Shown here: positions 1-7,439 of the stretch, piece by piece
Position numbering within the stretch: the first letter of the stretch is position 1
How the letters are laid out: every line of letters starts with the position of its first letter
Assembly (NCBI GenBank): GCA_946405135.1
Contig: CAMJGD010000001.1
Span: forward strand, 62,001 to 126,000
Source: an uncultured Clostridiaceae bacterium
Lineage (GTDB): Bacteria; Bacillota; Clostridia; Clostridiales; Clostridiaceae
Direction of reading: 5' to 3'
DNA length: 64,000 nucleotides
Made by a program: the position numbers and the translations under genes
The notes under the pieces: generated by a model
Databases searched by the model: none
Told to the model about the DNA's origin: nothing
The model's input: only the letters and a program-made list of their open reading frames with translations

Positions 1-53
1 TAAGCCTCACAAAGATTTATTATACTAATTTATAAAAACTAATCAAGTTAATT

Positions 54-482
54 TTAAAATTTATTTATTAAAGCTTCCACTCCCAAAACATAAGAATAGT
101 ATCCAAAACCACTAATAATGCCTACACAGCCTTCTCCAGTAATAGTTTTTTTTCTGTAATCCTCTCTAGCAAGAATATTAGATATATGTACTTCTACCAC
201 AGGTATATCAATACTTCTTATAGCATCTAATATAGCTATGCTGTAATGAGAATAAGCACCAGGGTTTATTACTATACCATCATAAAATTCTTCTGATATT
301 CCTATTTTTGTAACTATGACCCCTTCTTCATTACTTTGAAAAAAATCTATGTTTACATTTGAATCTTTGAATTTTTCTAGTATAAAACTATTTACTTCGT
401 CAAGTGTTTGAGCACCATATATATTTTTCTCTCTTTTACCTAATCTATTAAGATTAGGCCCATTAATAATCAAAATTTTCAT
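54..482 (-). CDS. aroQ: 3-dehydroquinate dehydratase, type II
   Basis: The enzyme dehydrates 3-dehydroquinate to 3-dehydroshikimate, the third shikimate-pathway step, in the cytosol. The 142-residue product opens with the type II signature PNLNRLGKREKNIYG (residues 9-23), which holds the catalytic Arg and Tyr. It is followed by NPGAYSHYS with the catalytic His and by VEVHISN, a substrate-binding segment. The length matches the family (about 145). I start it at ATG 482 because AGGAAG lies just upstream; the frame is open to 527, but the extra 15 residues have no ribosome site and no family counterpart. It lies downstream of aroK on the same strand, about 145 bases apart, so co-transcription is likely. 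The assignment is secure. Confidence 0.95.
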   Translation of the reverse strand: MKILIINGPNLNRLGKREKNIYGAQTLDEVNSFILEKFKDSNVNIDFFQSNEEGVIVTKIGISEEFYDGIVINPGAYSHYSIAILDAIRSIDIPVVEVHISNILAREDYRKKTITGEGCVGIISGFGYYSYVLGVEALINKF

Positions 483-626
483 ATAACAACTTCCTATAAA
501 ATTATTAATCTTTATAAATGAGTACAATCAATAATAATCTTTGAACAATGTTATTTTATCAAAACTATTCAATATTTGCAATTAGTATTATTTAATTTAT
601 AATTTTATAATTAATTTATCTTTTGT

Positions 627-1148
627 CTATTTTTGTAGCATTTTTATAATTTCATCACTTATTTGGTACTTATTTTTGTTTTCGCAGCTTATGGATAAAT
701 CAGCTTGTTCATATATATGTATACGCTGATTATAGATTTCCTGTACCTTGTCTTCTACAGATTTTCCTTGCTTAATTAAAGGTCTATTTCTATTTTTAGG
801 TCTCTCAAGCCTATTTACTATCTCCTTTAAAGGAACCTCTAAAAAAAAAGTAATACCTATTTTTTTTAGATTAGCCATATTATCATAAAATACAGGCATC
901 CCACCACCTGTAGAAATTACGGTATGATCTAAATTAGAAAAATTTATTATTAAATCCCTTTCTCTTTCTCTAAAATAGTTTTCTCCTTTATTTTTAAAAA
1001 TATTTTCCACAGAATATCCTTCCATATCTTCAATAAAGCTATCTGTATCCAAAAATTCCCATTTTATTTTTTGACTTAAAACCTTTGCTACAGAACTTTT
1101 TCCACTTCCAGGCATACCTATAATTATAATATTTTTATGTGTAATCAT
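627..1148 (-). CDS. aroK: shikimate kinase
   Basis: This kinase phosphorylates shikimate at the 3-OH using ATP, the fifth pathway step. The 173-residue protein has a Walker A motif GMPGSGKSS (residues 11-19), the shikimate-binding aspartates in DTD (34-36), the GGGMP loop and the lid arginine in RNRPLI. All catalytic elements are present and the length is normal. The ATG is preceded by AAGGGGATGAG. It follows the pilO-like gene by about 80 bases with no clear terminator between them, so it may be read from the pilus operon. The other shikimate genes in the window, aroB-aroF-aroA, lie 14 kb away. Confidence 0.95.
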   Translation of the reverse strand: MITHKNIIIIGMPGSGKSSVAKVLSQKIKWEFLDTDSFIEDMEGYSVENIFKNKGENYFRERERDLIINFSNLDHTVISTGGGMPVFYDNMANLKKIGITFFLEVPLKEIVNRLERPKNRNRPLIKQGKSVEDKVQEIYNQRIHIYEQADLSISCENKNKYQISDEIIKMLQK

Positions 1149-1231
1149 GATCTCATCCCCTTATTATTATAACTCATAAATAAATAAAATTTAATGTATT
1201 TTAACAAAGTTTCCGAACTAAGACTTAAGTA

Positions 1232-1639
1232 TTAATTTTTAAATTCTAAACATATTATGCTATCAATGTTTTCTTCTTTTAGACTTTTAACACTTATAGA
1301 TTTAATATTCGTACCATAATCTTTATTTAACTTTTTAATAGTTTTTTCAAATTCATCTACATTACCTTTAAAATTCAATTCCATGCTCATACTTTTTTTA
1401 TAATCACTGTTAAATTTTGATATATTTATATTGTTGTTATCTGCAATCATTATAATTTCAGAAAAATTACATTTACTCTCTTCTTTACTTTCCTTTTTTA
1501 ACTCCATAGTAATATTATTATATTGTTTATAGCTGTTTTCATATTGTTTACTCAGTTTATCTATATGATTTACATATAAAACCTGTGCAAAAGAAAATAA
1601 TAATATGAAGGCTGTAATATAATTATAAACTTTTTTCAT
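1232..1639 (-). CDS. PilO-like small membrane protein of the pilus operon
   Basis: This is a 135-residue protein with one N-terminal membrane segment (about residues 8-26), then a coiled-coil-like stretch rich in Lys and Glu (30-55) and a small alpha/beta domain. That architecture is the one expected of PilO, the inner-membrane alignment protein of type IV pili. I recognise it by architecture and by position as the last gene after pilM-like and pilN-like genes, not by strong sequence motifs. It starts 2 bases after the stop of the pilN-like gene, so translation is probably coupled. It is shorter than typical PilO (about 200 residues). It could instead be a GspM-like protein. Confidence 0.55.
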   Translation of the reverse strand: MKKVYNYITAFILLFSFAQVLYVNHIDKLSKQYENSYKQYNNITMELKKESKEESKCNFSEIIMIADNNNINISKFNSDYKKSMSMELNFKGNVDEFEKTIKKLNKDYGTNIKSISVKSLKEENIDSIICLEFKN

Positions 1640-1641
1640 AG

Positions 1642-2115
1642 TTACCTCCCCCTATTTTTTACATTAAAATATATTTTAAAAGTATAGGCATCTTTCTTTT
1701 TATCAATGAAAGAAACTTCTTTCAATAATAGATACTTATTATCTTTATTATTATCCACATATTTATTTAAATCCTGTATAGTATTAAAACTTACTGTTAC
1801 ATACAATTCATCACTTTTCATTTCTAGTTCTCCATAGTTTATTTCCCCTGCTTGTGACAAAATGTATATCAGTCCATCACAATTAAAACCTTTATATTTA
1901 TTATCTTTTTCTGCAATAGGCATAGATCTAAAAGAATTTTTAGATTTATAATCATCAAATTGTTTTTTATGTTTTACAGTATTAAAAGATATGAATATAA
2001 AAATAGAAATAGATAAAACTAAGTATAACTGAGATCTTTTATAGGACTTTTTATTTAAATCTTTTATATACCATTCAGGAAGAAATCTATAAGGATTTGA
2101 ATAATTCTTATTCAT
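1642..2115 (-). CDS. PilN-like inner-membrane protein of the pilus operon
   Basis: The 157-residue protein has a short cytoplasmic N-terminus containing PYRFLPEWY, reminiscent of the conserved INLLP segment with which PilN binds PilM. A single membrane segment (about residues 30-46) and a small C-terminal alpha/beta domain follow. Its start overlaps the 3' end of the pilM-like gene by a few bases, which suggests translational coupling. In the family, PilN connects the cytoplasmic PilM ring to PilO in the membrane. The family call rests on topology, the LP segment and gene order; sequence similarity cannot be tested here. Confidence 0.55.
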   Translation of the reverse strand: MNKNYSNPYRFLPEWYIKDLNKKSYKRSQLYLVLSISIFIFISFNTVKHKKQFDDYKSKNSFRSMPIAEKDNKYKGFNCDGLIYILSQAGEINYGELEMKSDELYVTVSFNTIQDLNKYVDNNKDNKYLLLKEVSFIDKKKDAYTFKIYFNVKNRGR

Positions 2116-2878
2116 AAAAATTTATAATATCCTCCTTCATATTCCCTAAATCTAGGCACTGCCATTTGTCACCATAAAACTCCTCAATTATATCTGGCAT
2201 CATTAAATTTATAAAATATATATTCTTTGGAAAATTTATATCAAAAGCTGAAAAATTGCTTTCATATATATCCTCAATATTACTTACGGCACTTAATACA
2301 TTTTCTTTGTTTCTATTATCTTTTTTTAATACATTACAAGCTAATGGTTTATATTCACTGCATCCTATTACATATATACATGAAGCATACTGAAAAATTA
2401 ATATGCAATCTTTGTTTAATTTAAGTTTTTTTATATAATTAATGAATAAAATCTGTATAGGCAAAATTGCTATACTTTTAGCAGGCTTAATATATTTTTC
2501 TAATATATTCCCTTTATTAGTATTTATACAGCTTAAAAGCAGAATTATCTCCTTTCTATGCTTTTTTAGAAGAGAATAATCAAAAAGTATATCATTTTTT
2601 TCTTTAAAATAAAAATGTAATTCATTCTCCACTATTTTTCTTAAGGTCTCCCCTTTAAGGTTAGGAAAATTTATACATAAGGTATATATTTCTTCTTGAA
2701 GCAAAATTATATTTAATTTTTTATTAGATACTAAATCTCTTAACTTAAATATGTCATTAGAATCTATTATTTTATATTTATTTTCAGATTCTTTTCTGTT
2801 AAAAATTGCTGGTTTGTCTTTTGAATACTTTAAAACTATGTTGTCTCCTAATTCTAAAAAAACTTCATGTTTAAATAT
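2108..2878 (-). CDS. PilM-like cytoplasmic protein, apparent ATA start
   Basis: The reading frame is open from the stop at 2897-2899 down to 2108 and reads like a PilM-type actin-fold protein, with an N-terminal strand LELGDNIVLKYS resembling the LGIDIGT start of PilM. The frame has no ATG or GTG, and its first TTG (2704-2706) would cut off about 58 plausible residues and has no ribosome site. A strong GGAGG lies at 2886-2890, and 7 bases after it comes an in-frame ATA (2876-2878), which I use as the start, giving 256 residues. The alternative is the ATG at 2881-2883 followed by a one-base slip in the seven-T run (2856-2862, read on the minus strand). PilM normally links the assembly ATPase to PilN. 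The start is uncertain; the gene is real. Confidence 0.6.
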   Translation of the reverse strand: MFKHEVFLELGDNIVLKYSKDKPAIFNRKESENKYKIIDSNDIFKLRDLVSNKKLNIILLQEEIYTLCINFPNLKGETLRKIVENELHFYFKEKNDILFDYSLLKKHRKEIILLLSCINTNKGNILEKYIKPAKSIAILPIQILFINYIKKLKLNKDCILIFQYASCIYVIGCSEYKPLACNVLKKDNRNKENVLSAVSNIEDIYESNFSAFDINFPKNIYFINLMMPDIIEEFYGDKWQCLDLGNMKEDIINFYE

Positions 2879-2896
2879 ACCATCGCCTCCAAGTAT

Positions 2897-3304
2897 TTAT
2901 AATATTTCTTTAAAATATAGACTTTTATCTTTTACATAGTAGTAATAATATTGTTTTAGCATATTATTTAATGTTTTATGCTCTACAATTAAAGCATTTT
3001 TATTTTTATCAAAATACAACTTTGACTGTCCATAGGTAATATTTATATTATTGTCTTTAATAAATTTATCTACATCTTCATAGTTTAACTCTACTTTATT
3101 TTCCTCCATACATTTACGCAGCATCATAAATAAAATTTCTCTGTCTTCACCAAATCTTTCTTCCTTATTTCCTATCTGCTTAAAGTAATGAATATTTTTA
3201 TAAAGCTGCTGTTGTATAGATAAAGTAAATAGCGATATACTTAAAATTAAAGTTATAGCTATCAAGGTACAAAAAAGTACGCTTCCTTTTTTCACAGTTT
3301 TCAT
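2897..3304 (-). CDS. atypical prepilin-like protein lacking Glu+5
   Basis: The product begins MKTVKKG followed by SVLFC and a long hydrophobic helix. This is the layout of a class III signal with cleavage after the glycine, but position +5 is Cys where pilins carry Glu. Loss of Glu+5 is typical of GspK/PilX-type tip subunits, which do not need it to be pulled into the fibre. I start it at ATG 3304 because this overlaps the stop of the previous gene as ATGA and places the basic residues directly before the Gly; the frame is open to 3319. The remaining 110 residues are charged and have no motif I know. At 135 residues it is much shorter than GspK. Confidence 0.6.
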   Translation of the reverse strand: MKTVKKGSVLFCTLIAITLILSISLFTLSIQQQLYKNIHYFKQIGNKEERFGEDREILFMMLRKCMEENKVELNYEDVDKFIKDNNINITYGQSKLYFDKNKNALIVEHKTLNNMLKQYYYYYVKDKSLYFKEIL

Positions 3305-3768
3305 AATATAGATAAACACCTTTCCACCATTTTTCCAGTCTTTAATGTTATTTTTATATAAATCAGATTATTTTTTTTAGTTAAATTAAAATCTTCCACA
3401 TTTCTTAATATAGTATTAGTGCTCTTTAAAAAGTCATATTCTAAATATTGAATAACTACTCTGCTGCTTCCATCCAAGCTTATTATATTCATCTTGTTAG
3501 GGCTAGACGGGCTAGAAAGCTTCTTTTTTAGATAAATAGACTTCCCTGATATTTCTATATCTTCTGTCTCGTTATGTATCTCATTGTCAATAAAATTCAG
3601 TGCTTCACTTACATATAAATATTCTTTTGCTATCTTCATGGATTCTTTATAATCTTTAATTGATAAATATATTATATCTCCTAATATTACTGCAATTATT
3701 AAAGAAATAGCTATACTTAACATTACTTCTAATAATGCATATCCTTTAGCTTTTCTCATATTCATCAC
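3301..3768 (-). CDS. prepilin-type N-terminal cleavage/methylation protein (pseudopilin)
   Basis: The N-terminus MRKAKG then YALLEVMLSIAISLIIAVIL is a textbook type IV prepilin signal: basic leader, Gly at -1, Glu at +5 and a 20-residue hydrophobic helix. The rest, to residue 155, is a small globular domain. It is the third of four consecutive prepilin-like genes and probably a minor pilin (GspJ-like by position). The start may be the first ATG (3768) or the Met three residues later. It would be cut by a prepilin peptidase that is not encoded in this window. Confidence 0.7.
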   Translation of the reverse strand: MMNMRKAKGYALLEVMLSIAISLIIAVILGDIIYLSIKDYKESMKIAKEYLYVSEALNFIDNEIHNETEDIEISGKSIYLKKKLSSPSSPNKMNIISLDGSSRVVIQYLEYDFLKSTNTILRNVEDFNLTKKNNLIYIKITLKTGKMVERCLSIL

Positions 3769-3772
3769 CCTA

Positions 3773-4201
3773 TCAATAGTTCCCTTTACTATAAATCCTA
3801 TTAAATTCTTCCTTATCTGTCTTCATGGTAATATTTATTTTTAGGATGTCCCCATTCTTATAAATCTTTATACTCATATAAGGGTATTTTTCCGTTTTTT
3901 CCTCTTTTGCCATATAAAACACATCACTTTCCTTTAGCTTATCCATATTTAAATATTCTTCACTAATAAATAGTTCGCTATCTAAGTGACATTGAAGTTC
4001 AGCATAAGAATGATTATATATCAATTCATTTTTAAAGGCCTCAAATATGTGCATATAATATTCTCTATTTTCTATATCTTTATTTCTTCTTACGCTGTAG
4101 ATGCCTATAGAAAATAAATAAACCAACACAATTGAAATTATTGACAAAGATATTATTGTTTCTATCATAAAAAAACCTTTTTTATTATTTAATTTCCACA
4201 T
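3773..4201 (-). CDS. prepilin-type N-terminal cleavage/methylation protein (pseudopilin)
   Basis: The 142-residue protein begins MWKLNNKKG then FFMIETIISLSIISIVLVYLF, with Gly at -1 and Glu at +5, followed by a short variable domain. It is a minor pilin or pseudopilin (GspI-like by position). The gene overlaps the end of the preceding pseudopilin gene by 17 bases, so the two are in one operon and likely coupled. No disulphide pair or other motif identifies its exact role. Confidence 0.7.
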   Translation of the reverse strand: MWKLNNKKGFFMIETIISLSIISIVLVYLFSIGIYSVRRNKDIENREYYMHIFEAFKNELIYNHSYAELQCHLDSELFISEEYLNMDKLKESDVFYMAKEEKTEKYPYMSIKIYKNGDILKINITMKTDKEEFNRIYSKGNY

Positions 4202-4637
4202 AAGAACTCCCTACTGATATAGTAATACGATGTATTTCTTTATCTTTATCCATATATTTTATAGTGCAAGCATCACCTATATAACCTTTTTCATCCATAT
4301 GTATATAATTTCTATTATTAGATGAACTAACACTTACAAGTTTAAAATCTTTTGGAAAATGAAAAGTATCAATAATTTTATCATTTTGAATAAAATATAC
4401 AGTATCATTTAAAATATCAAATTGAATATCTCCATCCTTTTTTTCTTTTCTACAGTACTGCCTTGAGTTGTTTATAAAAGAAAGCATATAAGTCTCTGTA
4501 TATTCATTATCAACTTTTTTTAGACTATTTATAAGAAAATTAGAATAAGCTATAAAAGCTCCTGAAAAAAAGAAAAAAATTGAAGCAGCTAAAAGTATTT
4601 CTAATAGTGTATTACCTTTTTTAAATTTCATAATCAT
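4185..4637 (-). CDS. prepilin-type N-terminal cleavage/methylation protein (pseudopilin)
   Basis: The 150-residue product begins MIMKFKKG then NTLLEILLAASIFFFFSGAFIAY, a class III prepilin signal with Gly at -1 and Glu at +5. It is the first of the four pilin-like genes after pilC, the position usual for GspH-like minor pilins. AAAGG stands 5 bases before the chosen ATG. None of the four pilin-like genes looks like an abundant major pilin: all are similar in length and divergent, and each has a weak to moderate ribosome site. Confidence 0.7.
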   Translation of the reverse strand: MIMKFKKGNTLLEILLAASIFFFFSGAFIAYSNFLINSLKKVDNEYTETYMLSFINNSRQYCRKEKKDGDIQFDILNDTVYFIQNDKIIDTFHFPKDFKLVSVSSSNNRNYIHMDEKGYIGDACTIKYMDKDKEIHRITISVGSSYVEIK

Positions 4638-4651
4638 CCAATCCTTTATAA

Positions 4652-5839
4652 TTACATAGACATATCAGTCATTGCAGTTATTATAGGCATTATGAACATT
4701 ATTATATTAAATCCTACAACTATACCAATGATAATTATCATAAGTGGCTCCATATAACTTATTAAACTCTGAATTTTTTCATAAAATCTTTTATCTAAAA
4801 TTTCATAAATATTTATTAAGTTTCTATCTAAAGTTCCAGATTCTTCGCCTATCTCAATCATTGATATGACAAAAGGCTGAAATAGATTACTATTTTTAAA
4901 AGCTTCCGTTAAACTTTCTCCATTATTTACATTTTCAATGATTTTAAGTATTTTGTCCTTATAATATTCATTTTCTACAGTTTCCATACAGTTATACAAG
5001 CATTCATTTATGTTGGCACCACTTTCAATCATCATTTGGAAGGTTCTTATAAATCTTAACTCATAAAGTTTTTTAAATTGTCTTGCGAATATATTTGCAT
5101 TAAAAATATTTGTTTTATTATTTCTTATTACCTTATTATAAAATAGTATATATAGCATAAATATAAAAAATAAAAAGCCTATAATTTTAGCATTTTCTTT
5201 AAAAAAAATACTAAAATTTATTAATTTTTTAGTATACCAGGGAATATGAACATTCATTTCAGAAAATATATTAGAAAACTTTGGAATTACATTAAAGATT
5301 AGTATAAAAATTAGAATCAACATAGAAAATAAGAGCATACATGGATATATAAGGGCATTTTTTATCTTTGAAATTATTTCATACTCTTTTTTATAATACT
5401 CACTGATTTTAAGAAGGGCTTCTTCTAATTTTCCACTTTCTTCTCCAATTTGAATCATGCTTATAAAAAATTCTGGATATATATCTTCATAAGATTTAAA
5501 GCAATAACTTAAGCTTCTACCCTTTTTTAAAAGCTCAGCTATACTAAGTAGATTTTCTTTTATAACTTTTATACTACATTGTTTATAAAGTATATTTACT
5601 GACTCCATTATAGGTATACCTGATTTTATAAGCATATAGAAATCTGAAGAAATCACGGAAAGTTCTTTATAACTTACTCTTTTTTTTAAGCTATACTTAT
5701 GATTTTTAATTTCATTGCAGCATATTAAAAAATAATCCTGCTTTTTTATCCATAAAATCATATCTTGTATTTCTCCAAAATAAACCCCTTTTTTTACTTT
5801 GCCCTTCTTATCTACAGCTTTATATGATAGTTTATGCAA
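4652..5839 (-). CDS. pilC: type IV pilus / type II secretion inner-membrane platform protein, PilC/GspF family
   Basis: The 395-residue protein has the two repeated GspF cytoplasmic domains (about residues 60-185 and 260-385), each with the family signature: SGIPIMESVNIL and GEESGKLEEALLKISEYY in the first, SGANINECLYNC and GEESGTLDRNLINIYEIL in the second. Hydrophobic segments near 165-185, 215-235 and 360-385 fit the usual three transmembrane helices. It is the membrane platform on which the PilB motor works. Its ATG overlaps the 3' end of pilB by 8 bases. The length is normal (about 400) and the call is firm, although pilus and secretion paralogues cannot be told apart. Confidence 0.9.
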   Translation of the reverse strand: MHKLSYKAVDKKGKVKKGVYFGEIQDMILWIKKQDYFLICCNEIKNHKYSLKKRVSYKELSVISSDFYMLIKSGIPIMESVNILYKQCSIKVIKENLLSIAELLKKGRSLSYCFKSYEDIYPEFFISMIQIGEESGKLEEALLKISEYYKKEYEIISKIKNALIYPCMLLFSMLILIFILIFNVIPKFSNIFSEMNVHIPWYTKKLINFSIFFKENAKIIGFLFFIFMLYILFYNKVIRNNKTNIFNANIFARQFKKLYELRFIRTFQMMIESGANINECLYNCMETVENEYYKDKILKIIENVNNGESLTEAFKNSNLFQPFVISMIEIGEESGTLDRNLINIYEILDKRFYEKIQSLISYMEPLMIIIIGIVVGFNIIMFIMPIITAMTDMSM

Positions 5840-7331
5840 TAAAACTATCTCCTGTATAAAAGAAAGTCATAAACTCCTCAAAAGATATAATTCCCTTAAA
5901 TAATAGTTCTTTAAAACTACTAGTTAAATTTTCATTACCCTGCTCTAATAATCTTTTTCTAAGTTCATTCATATTTTCACTTCTTAGCATTTCTTCCCTT
6001 AAATTTTGATTAATTTCTACTACTTCACTTGCTAAGGTTCTTCCATCATAACCTGTATAATTACAAAAACTACAGCCTCTCCCCCTGCTTAATTTGAAAT
6101 CTTTTTCTATGCCTAATATATCTTTTTCTATTTTTGTAGCAATATATTCTTCTCTACAGCAATTGCATATCTTCCTGCATAGCCTTTGAGCTATTATTCC
6201 TCTTAATGCATCTATCAATATATATTTTTTTATTCCCATTTCTGTGAGCCTATTTATAGCACCTAAAGCATCATTAGTATGAAGTGTAGAAAACACTTTG
6301 TGTCCTGTAATAGAAGCTCTAACTGCTATCTCTGCTGTTTCTTCATCTCTTATCTCCCCTATCATTATTACATCAGGGTCTTGCCTCAGCATACTCCTTA
6401 ATCCGGATGCAAAAGTGATTCCAGCTTTTGGGTTCACATTGACCTGATTTATGCCTGGTACACTATATTCTACTGGATCTTCTATGGTGGTTATATTAAT
6501 ATCTCCTTTGTTTATTTCATTTAACATGGCATAAAGTGTAGTGGATTTACCACTGCCTGTAGGTCCTGTTATAAGAAACATTCCATAGCTGGTATTTATC
6601 ATTCTTTGCACCAAAAGAATCTTTTCTTTTGAGAATCCTATGTTTTTAAGTTTGATGAAATCTTTATTTCTATATAAAATTCTCATAACAATCTTTTCAC
6701 CATGCACTGTAGGAAGTGAAGATACTCTTATATCATAGTTATTGTTATTTACAGTAACAGTCATCTTTCCATCCTGGGGTACCCTCTTTTCTGTTATATT
6801 CATAGAGGCTAATAGCTTTATTCTTATACATATACTGCTAAAAGCCGATTTTGGTATTTTCATAAATTGGAACAGGGTTCCATCTTTCCTGAATCTTAAA
6901 ATAACATCATTTTTTTGAGGTTCTATATGAATATCACTGCAATTATTATTTATAGCTTCATCCATTATATATTCCACTAATCTAGCTGCAGGTGACTTTG
7001 AAAAATCTTCAATGCTTTCTTGAGATTCTTCTTCTCTGCCCTTATCTATAAGCTTTTCTACAGAATCATTTATCTTTTTTTCACCATAATACATGGATAA
7101 AATTTTGATTATGTCCTTTTCTTCCATAACATGAACTTCTACATCTTTTTTATAAAGAAATTTTATATACCTTATAACTACACTATCTTCAGGATTACTC
7201 ATAGCAACATGAAGCTTATCTCCTTCTAGCTTTATAGGAACTATAACATGCTTATACGCCATTTCCCTTGGAATTAAGCTTACTATTTTCGAATTTACAT
7301 TTACTGATTTTATTGCATTCAAACATCTCAC
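5832..7331 (-). CDS. pilB: type IV pilus / type II secretion assembly ATPase, PilB/GspE family
   Basis: This is a hexameric motor that powers extension of a pilus or pseudopilus. The 499-residue protein has an N-terminal MshEN-like domain (residues 1-110), then a GspE core with Walker A GPTGSGKST (256-264), Asp box ITTIEDPVEY (280-289), Walker B region RQDPDVIMIGEIRD (315-328) and His box (343-354). A cysteine set (C385, C389, C391, C392, C420, C423) forms the zinc-binding element of assembly ATPases, which retraction ATPases (PilT) lack. It heads the operon with pilC, four pilin-like genes and pilM/N/O-like genes. No PilT paralogue is in the window. Confidence 0.92.
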   Translation of the reverse strand: MRCLNAIKSVNVNSKIVSLIPREMAYKHVIVPIKLEGDKLHVAMSNPEDSVVIRYIKFLYKKDVEVHVMEEKDIIKILSMYYGEKKINDSVEKLIDKGREEESQESIEDFSKSPAARLVEYIMDEAINNNCSDIHIEPQKNDVILRFRKDGTLFQFMKIPKSAFSSICIRIKLLASMNITEKRVPQDGKMTVTVNNNNYDIRVSSLPTVHGEKIVMRILYRNKDFIKLKNIGFSKEKILLVQRMINTSYGMFLITGPTGSGKSTTLYAMLNEINKGDINITTIEDPVEYSVPGINQVNVNPKAGITFASGLRSMLRQDPDVIMIGEIRDEETAEIAVRASITGHKVFSTLHTNDALGAINRLTEMGIKKYILIDALRGIIAQRLCRKICNCCREEYIATKIEKDILGIEKDFKLSRGRGCSFCNYTGYDGRTLASEVVEINQNLREEMLRSENMNELRKRLLEQGNENLTSSFKELLFKGIISFEEFMTFFYTGDSFIA

Positions 7332-7394
7332 CTCTAATCCTCTTTATTTTGATTATTGACTTTTATAATGGTTTATAAACAAAATTTCTATAAA

Positions 7395-7425
7395 AAAACT
7401 GATAGCAAAATATGCTATCAGTTTT
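7395..7425 (-). terminator. rho-independent terminator after the lipoprotein gene
   Basis: A 13-bp perfect stem (AAAACTGATAGCA at 7395-7407 with TGCTATCAGTTTT at 7413-7425) has a 5-base loop and A/T runs on both flanks. It lies just downstream of the lipoprotein gene and upstream of pilB on the minus strand, so pilB probably has its own promoter between here and 7331. Confidence 0.8.
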
Positions 7426-7439
7426 AGTTATACAATTAT

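Noticed and set aside
1-53. Further gene before aroQ
   Set aside because: Only 53 AT-rich bases, with no open frame or hairpin that can be supported.
2108-2704. pilM-like gene starting at TTG 2704
   Set aside because: No ribosome site, and the frame continues upstream with protein-like sequence to a GGAGG/ATA at the right spacing.
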